Shown here one piece after another: positions 51,687-54,948 of a stretch of DNA of 54,948 nucleotides (within the stretch, counting starts at the first letter, position 1; every line of letters starts with the position of its first letter). A model generated the notes under the pieces. That model was not told the origin of the DNA. It ran no database searches and was given only the letters and a program-made list of their open reading frames with translations. Source of the DNA: Bacillus aerolatus (GTDB lineage Bacteria; Bacillota; Bacilli; Bacillales; Domibacillaceae); assembly GCF_009183655.1 (NCBI RefSeq), contig NZ_WEIO01000014.1, positions 1 through 54,948 of the forward strand. The letters are read 5' to 3'. A program made the translations under genes and the position numbers.

Positions 51687-52229
51687 ATGTTAATAGGCTA
51701 TATGAGACCTTATCATGAGGATCAAAGTTGTGATATCCAATTAAAAAGTCTAACAGAATTAAATTGCAAAAAAGTTATCGCGGAGGAACATTCGTCAGCA
51801 AAAAAAAGAACGCAGCTTAAAAGCATGATTGATAACCTCAAACAAGGTGATAAAATAATTGTCACACAACTTTTTGCACTGGCAGATTCAACACGCCATT
51901 TAGTCGAGCTTTTAGAATCAATCGAAGCCAAAGGAGCTTGTATTCAATCGATTAAAGAGGGGATTGATACAAGCAACACACAAGGATATCAATTTAGTGA
52001 TATTGTGAAGCACCTTGTTGAATTCCAAAGCGATGTCATTAGCGAAAAAACTAAAAAAGGGCTGCACAAAGCAAAACAAAAAGGCATCACTACAGGACGG
52101 CCAAGAAAACCAGATGAAAATGTCCAACGTGCCATTATTATGTATGAAAGTAAAAAATACAGTTTGAATGAAATGAAAAATGAAACAGGCATTAGCAAAT
52201 CAACTTTATATCGGTATCTAGAAAATTAA
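51687..52229 (+). CDS. Serine recombinase-like protein lacking catalytic residues
   Basis: A 180-aa protein with the Tn3-resolvase/invertase layout: N-domain GYMRPYHEDQSCDIQLKSL, LKQGDKIIVTQLFALADSTRHLVELL, the long helix E DVISEKTKKGLHKAKQKGITTGRPRKP, and a Hin-type helix-turn-helix (YSLNEMKNETGISKSTLYRYLEN). The canonical Y-x-R-V-S-T has Ser as nucleophile; here it is Y-M-R-P-Y-H, with Tyr9 in its place. The active-site Arg pair in 'LDRLGRD' is also lost (LFALADS). It cannot cut DNA by the known mechanism and probably works as a DNA-binding protein. An agggga site fixes ATG 51687. Confidence 0.85.
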   Translation: MLIGYMRPYHEDQSCDIQLKSLTELNCKKVIAEEHSSAKKRTQLKSMIDNLKQGDKIIVTQLFALADSTRHLVELLESIEAKGACIQSIKEGIDTSNTQGYQFSDIVKHLVEFQSDVISEKTKKGLHKAKQKGITTGRPRKPDENVQRAIIMYESKKYSLNEMKNETGISKSTLYRYLEN

Positions 52230-52233
52230 ACAA

Positions 52234-52263
52234 TAAACACCGTCCGAATAATTGGACGGTGTT
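52234..52263 (+). terminator. Terminator of the recombinase-like gene
   Basis: The arms aacaccgtcc / ggacggtgtt have an 8-nt loop. It starts 5 bp past the stop. Confidence 0.85.
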
Positions 52264-52382
52264 ATGTATATTTATAAGAACAAAATTAAAGGGCTTTATT
52301 GTCACCGATCAATTTTATCAATGAAATGTTGAAGATATTTGCTATCATAAAAGAAACGGCAAAAATGGGGAAGGGTTAGCAT

Positions 52383-53852
52383 ATGGAAATTCATTTAGTA
52401 GCAAAAGATGAGTTAGAGGCTCAAGGGATTCGGTGGATGATCGAATCACATCTGAGCGGGATTCGGCTGATTTTGTGGGAGACGATTGAACAGTTTGAAC
52501 CAAGTATCGAGAAGCAGCAGCCTCCATTTGTTATTTTAGATATGGATGGATGGAGGGCTGAAAATGAACATTTTGGCGAATCGCTGCGACAGAAGGGGAT
52601 CCGCTGGTTAGGGATTTCATCTGAGCGGATTTTTCAGACAGCTTACCGGGCGCTGCGTTTCCGTGCGGAAGACGTTTTATTTCGCCCTTTTTCTCCGACT
52701 GATGTAATTAAGCATATACAACAATTGCGTTACCAGCTGCGGAACGCTCCAAGTTACTTTACAAATAAAATATTAGAAGAAGCAGATTCGTTCGCGATTC
52801 ATTATCCGGATCTTTTTTTGACAGAGCGCGCGCATGAAAGCCCGATAGCGATGGCCGCCTTTTTAACCCCTCATTCTATGACGCTGCCATTAGTATATGA
52901 TGAATTGCAGCGATATCCATTTACCGGGAGAAATCAAATATTTGCCTTATCTGATTTTATTCTGAGTGTTCAAGAACCGAAAGAAGCCGACGTATTTAAA
53001 GAAGAATATCAAGCTTTTTTGGCCCGTTGGAAAGAGCGGATGGATGAACCGCTTGCTATTGTGATCAAGACAGCGTCATCCGATGATTCAATTAAAACAA
53101 CATATAAGCAGACACGGCGATTAACTCGGCAAGTTTTTTTCGAGGGCTATGATATTATTTTGGCAGAAAATGAAGGCATGTCACCGCGGGAAATGGATCC
53201 CTTTTTAACACCTTTAGAACAGCGGCAATGGATTGAAATGCTTGAAAAGCGGGATACGAAGGCTATTCGCGATTGGGTTGAACAAGAATTCTTGACATAC
53301 GAAAAGCCTTATCCTGACCCGGAAATTGTGCGGATCCGCCTGACGAGTGTTTTGGCGCAAGTCCGCAGGCATATGAAGTCATATGAACTTCAAAGTGCTT
53401 CATTGGAAGCTGTCTATCATGAAGTGTTTCAACAAATTGTCCATCTGCCCGTGATCTATCAAATCATCAACGAATTACTTTTATTTATCGACCGCCTGCT
53501 GTTGCAAGATCATGGATCATTAAAAGAAGGGCCGCGTACGCTTGTTGAGAAAGCACGGGAATTGATTGAATCTAATTATTGGGATGCTCAGTGGAACCTA
53601 GCGGCATGTGCCGAGACGCTCCGAATCAATAAAAGTACGCTCAGCCGTCGTTTTGCGGCGGAATCGGGACAAACGTTTCGTGATACACTACATCAAGTCC
53701 GCTTAAGGGAAGCGAAACGCCTCTTGAAAGAAACAGATTTATCATTGGAAGAAGTGGCTCGATTAGCAGGATATACTCATCAAACGTACTTTAACGCTAA
53801 ATTCAAACAGTTTGAATCAAATACACCGTCAGCCTATCGCTCCGGATTATAA
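52383..53852 (+). CDS. AraC-family regulator with N-terminal receiver-like domain
   Basis: A 489-aa protein. The first ~120 residues have a response-regulator fold (MEIHLVAKDELEAQGIRWMIE, PPFVILDMDGW as the phospho-acceptor region, and LFRPFSPTDVIKHI in place of the usual 'KPF'). A long middle part of unknown type follows. The last ~100 residues are an AraC HTH domain (AACAETLRINKSTLSRRFAAESGQTFRDTLHQVRLREAKRLL, EVARLAGYTHQTYFNAKFKQF). No histidine kinase is adjacent. An aagggtt site stands before ATG. It may act on the hut genes 500 bp downstream, but nothing shows this directly. Confidence 0.8.
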   Translation: MEIHLVAKDELEAQGIRWMIESHLSGIRLILWETIEQFEPSIEKQQPPFVILDMDGWRAENEHFGESLRQKGIRWLGISSERIFQTAYRALRFRAEDVLFRPFSPTDVIKHIQQLRYQLRNAPSYFTNKILEEADSFAIHYPDLFLTERAHESPIAMAAFLTPHSMTLPLVYDELQRYPFTGRNQIFALSDFILSVQEPKEADVFKEEYQAFLARWKERMDEPLAIVIKTASSDDSIKTTYKQTRRLTRQVFFEGYDIILAENEGMSPREMDPFLTPLEQRQWIEMLEKRDTKAIRDWVEQEFLTYEKPYPDPEIVRIRLTSVLAQVRRHMKSYELQSASLEAVYHEVFQQIVHLPVIYQIINELLLFIDRLLLQDHGSLKEGPRTLVEKARELIESNYWDAQWNLAACAETLRINKSTLSRRFAAESGQTFRDTLHQVRLREAKRLLKETDLSLEEVARLAGYTHQTYFNAKFKQFESNTPSAYRSGL

Positions 53853-53868
53853 AAAATGAAATCACCAG

Positions 53869-54090
53869 TGCTGGTTTATGCACTGGTCGTTTCTGTTTAT
53901 GCACGACTATGGTGGATTTCTGCAGAAGAATCAACGAAATGGGGGTGTTTCAAAAGCAACGAACAAGACACTTATGGGACAACCCTTTTGATCTTGAGAA
54001 ATGCAGGAAAGCTTTGTTCACGAATCCAACGCGTTGATCCTCAAAATGCAGTCTTTGTTCACGATTTCAGTCTACTGAAAAAAGAGGATA
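53869..54090 (+). repeat. Composite repeat: TGCAC array, degenerate hairpin, TTGTTC array (copy 3)
   Basis: TGCAC/TGCAG cores at 53879, 53900 and 53921 (exactly 21 bp apart; a weaker TGCTG at 53869). Then a degraded hairpin region (about 53942-53990). Then TTGTTC-type cores at 54014, 54034 (TTGATC) and 54055, again 20-21 bp apart. The second half shares 'gaaatgcaggaaagctttgt' with 42926-42945. Frames here are not genes. Confidence 0.75.
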
Positions 54091-54161
54091 CCGAAATTTC
54101 TGTGCTCACAAGCTCGGTTTGTACAAAAGAAACTCCAAAATATGCACATTGTCTATCCTGA

Positions 54162-54340
54162 TGACAAAAAGTTATACAAAATAGTTAAGTTTATTTTTAA
54201 AAATGATAAATAAGTGAAATTATTCGTAATAATATATGAAAAAGTAAATTGTTTTTAAATTAAACATAAAATAATCATTAAATAATAAGTAAATATTTTT
54301 ACTATTCCTTATAAAATGAATATAACAACTTGAGGGGGTA
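54162..54340 (+). promoter_or_regulatory. AT-rich leader of hutU
   Basis: A very AT-rich gap between the repeats and hutU. It surely holds the hutU promoter but I could not place -35/-10 boxes or an operator with confidence. Confidence 0.35.
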
Positions 54341-54346
54341 GAAAAA

Positions 54347-54948
54347 ATGAAGGCGATTACAAACAATAAGGTTGTCCGTTACAGAGGAACCGAACTAAAT
54401 ACAAAAGGCTGGCAGCAAGAAGCCGTCCTTCGCATGTTGATGAATAACTTAGATCCTGAAGTAGCGGAGCATCCGGAAAAGCTCGTCGTCTACGGAGGCA
54501 TCGGAAAAGCGGCCCGTAACTGGGAATCTTTCGACGCGATTGTGGAAACGTTAAAAAATCTTGAAGAAGATGAAACGCTGCTCGTTCAATCAGGAAAGCC
54601 AGTCGTTGTCTTCAAAACACATAAGGATGCGCCGCGTGCATTAATTGCCAATTCAAACATTGTTCCCGCTTATGCAAACTGGGATACATTCCATGAACTG
54701 GATCAAAAAGGCCTGATGATGTATGGACAAATGACAGCGGGAAGCTGGATTTATATTGGTTCTCAAGGAATTGTACAAGGAACGTATGAAACGTTCGCGG
54801 AGCTTGCGAAGCAGCATTTCAACGGCACGCTCAAGAACACGATCACTCTTACAGCGGGCCTTGGCGGTATGGGTGGTGCACAGCCGCTTGCGGTGACGAT
54901 GAATGGCGGTGTCGTAATTGGTATTGACGTCGATGAAACGAGAATTGA
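54347..54948 (+). CDS. hutU: Urocanate hydratase HutU (5' part, runs off the window)
   Basis: The first 200 codons of urocanate hydratase, the second step of histidine degradation (urocanate to imidazolone propionate, NAD+-dependent). Recognisable stretches: [93 protein letters not shown] and the NAD-site [19 protein letters not shown]. The full protein is ~550 aa; the rest lies beyond the window. Strong site gaggggg. The other hut genes are expected outside. Confidence 0.95.
   Translation, partial: MKAITNNKVVRYRGTELNTKGWQQEAVLRMLMNNLDPEVAEHPEKLVVYGGIGKAARNWESFDAIVETLKNLEEDETLLVQSGKPVVVFKTHKDAPRALIANSNIVPAYANWDTFHELDQKGLMMYGQMTAGSWIYIGSQGIVQGTYETFAELAKQHFNGTLKNTITLTAGLGGMGGAQPLAVTMNGGVVIGIDVDETRI

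Noticed and set aside
53856-54161. A 101-codon frame after the AraC gene.
   Set aside because: It runs through the TGCAC and TTGTTC repeat arrays and has no ribosome site.

Overview
The window is low-GC Firmicutes DNA from an endospore-forming member of the Bacillaceae. The evidence is a Bacillus-type rRNA operon end (23S 3' end plus 5S), an SspH-type small acid-soluble spore protein, and many genes of Bacillus families (Ktr transporter, YqhV, YusW, YhfW, YmaF, DUF2935, a thioredoxin-coupled ArsC, BdbC/BdbD). Most starts are preceded by strong GGAGG-type ribosome binding sites. I cannot name the species from this sequence alone.

Layout. 1-520: end of an rRNA operon. 670-3290: a Ktr/Trk potassium channel subunit, a soluble Ser/Thr kinase, and a tiny Ser/Arg-rich gene convergent with the kinase. 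3700-6620: an XRE-cupin regulator divergent from a ring-cleaving dioxygenase/DoxX pair, then a stand-alone GTP cyclohydrolase II-like gene. 6900-12900: a secreted beta-propeller protein, a Cys-rich copper-type four-helix protein, an aminoglycoside adenylyltransferase-like gene whose 3' end lies in an IS605-type remnant, and a Cd/Pb/Zn efflux operon (ArsR-CmtR type sensor plus CadA). 13190-15410: flavoprotein-bdbD-bdbC thiol oxidation operon. 15500-17700: a beta-helix protein, a truncated pirin, and an FMN reductase. 18300-21950: a guanine-riboswitch-controlled operon of two nucleoside hydrolases and a NupC transporter. 23340-25470: the arsRBC operon. 25600-31740: ferredoxin, a broken HxlR regulator, pirin, DoxX, an aconitase and a metallo-beta-lactamase fold hydrolase. 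32570-37110: an acyl-CoA-dehydrogenase-like flavoenzyme divergent from a four-gene amino-acid ABC importer, which suggests organosulfur uptake and breakdown. 37300-43900: a frameshifted cupin, RarD, a YusW lipoprotein, a spore protein, a YhfW-type Rieske flavoprotein and a DUF2935 protein.

The most coherent system lies at 44600-50104. Three near-identical Zur-type operators stand before a CobW-family GTPase, before a zinc-independent ribosomal protein S14 paralogue, and before an operon of a thioredoxin-like [2Fe-2S] protein, a second CobW GTPase with a His-rich stretch, and a SufU paralogue. A MurE paralogue lacking the DNPR specificity motif follows. This reads as a zinc-starvation programme: replace a zinc protein, load metal with GTPases, and supply an alternative sulfur or Fe-S trafficking route. 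The last part is inference.

The non-coding DNA is also notable. At least three loci (3464-3656, 40877-41131, 53869-54090) carry a composite repeat: a terminator-like hairpin, or a degenerate form of it, with arrays of TGCAC or TTGTTC cores spaced almost exactly 21 bp apart. A fourth copy (42873-43048) has two hairpins flanking such an array. The window also holds many decayed genes: a tyrosine recombinase, a pirin, an HxlR regulator, a cupin, a SulP permease, a C39-like peptidase and IS ends. A serine-recombinase-like protein lacks its catalytic serine. The window ends inside hutU.
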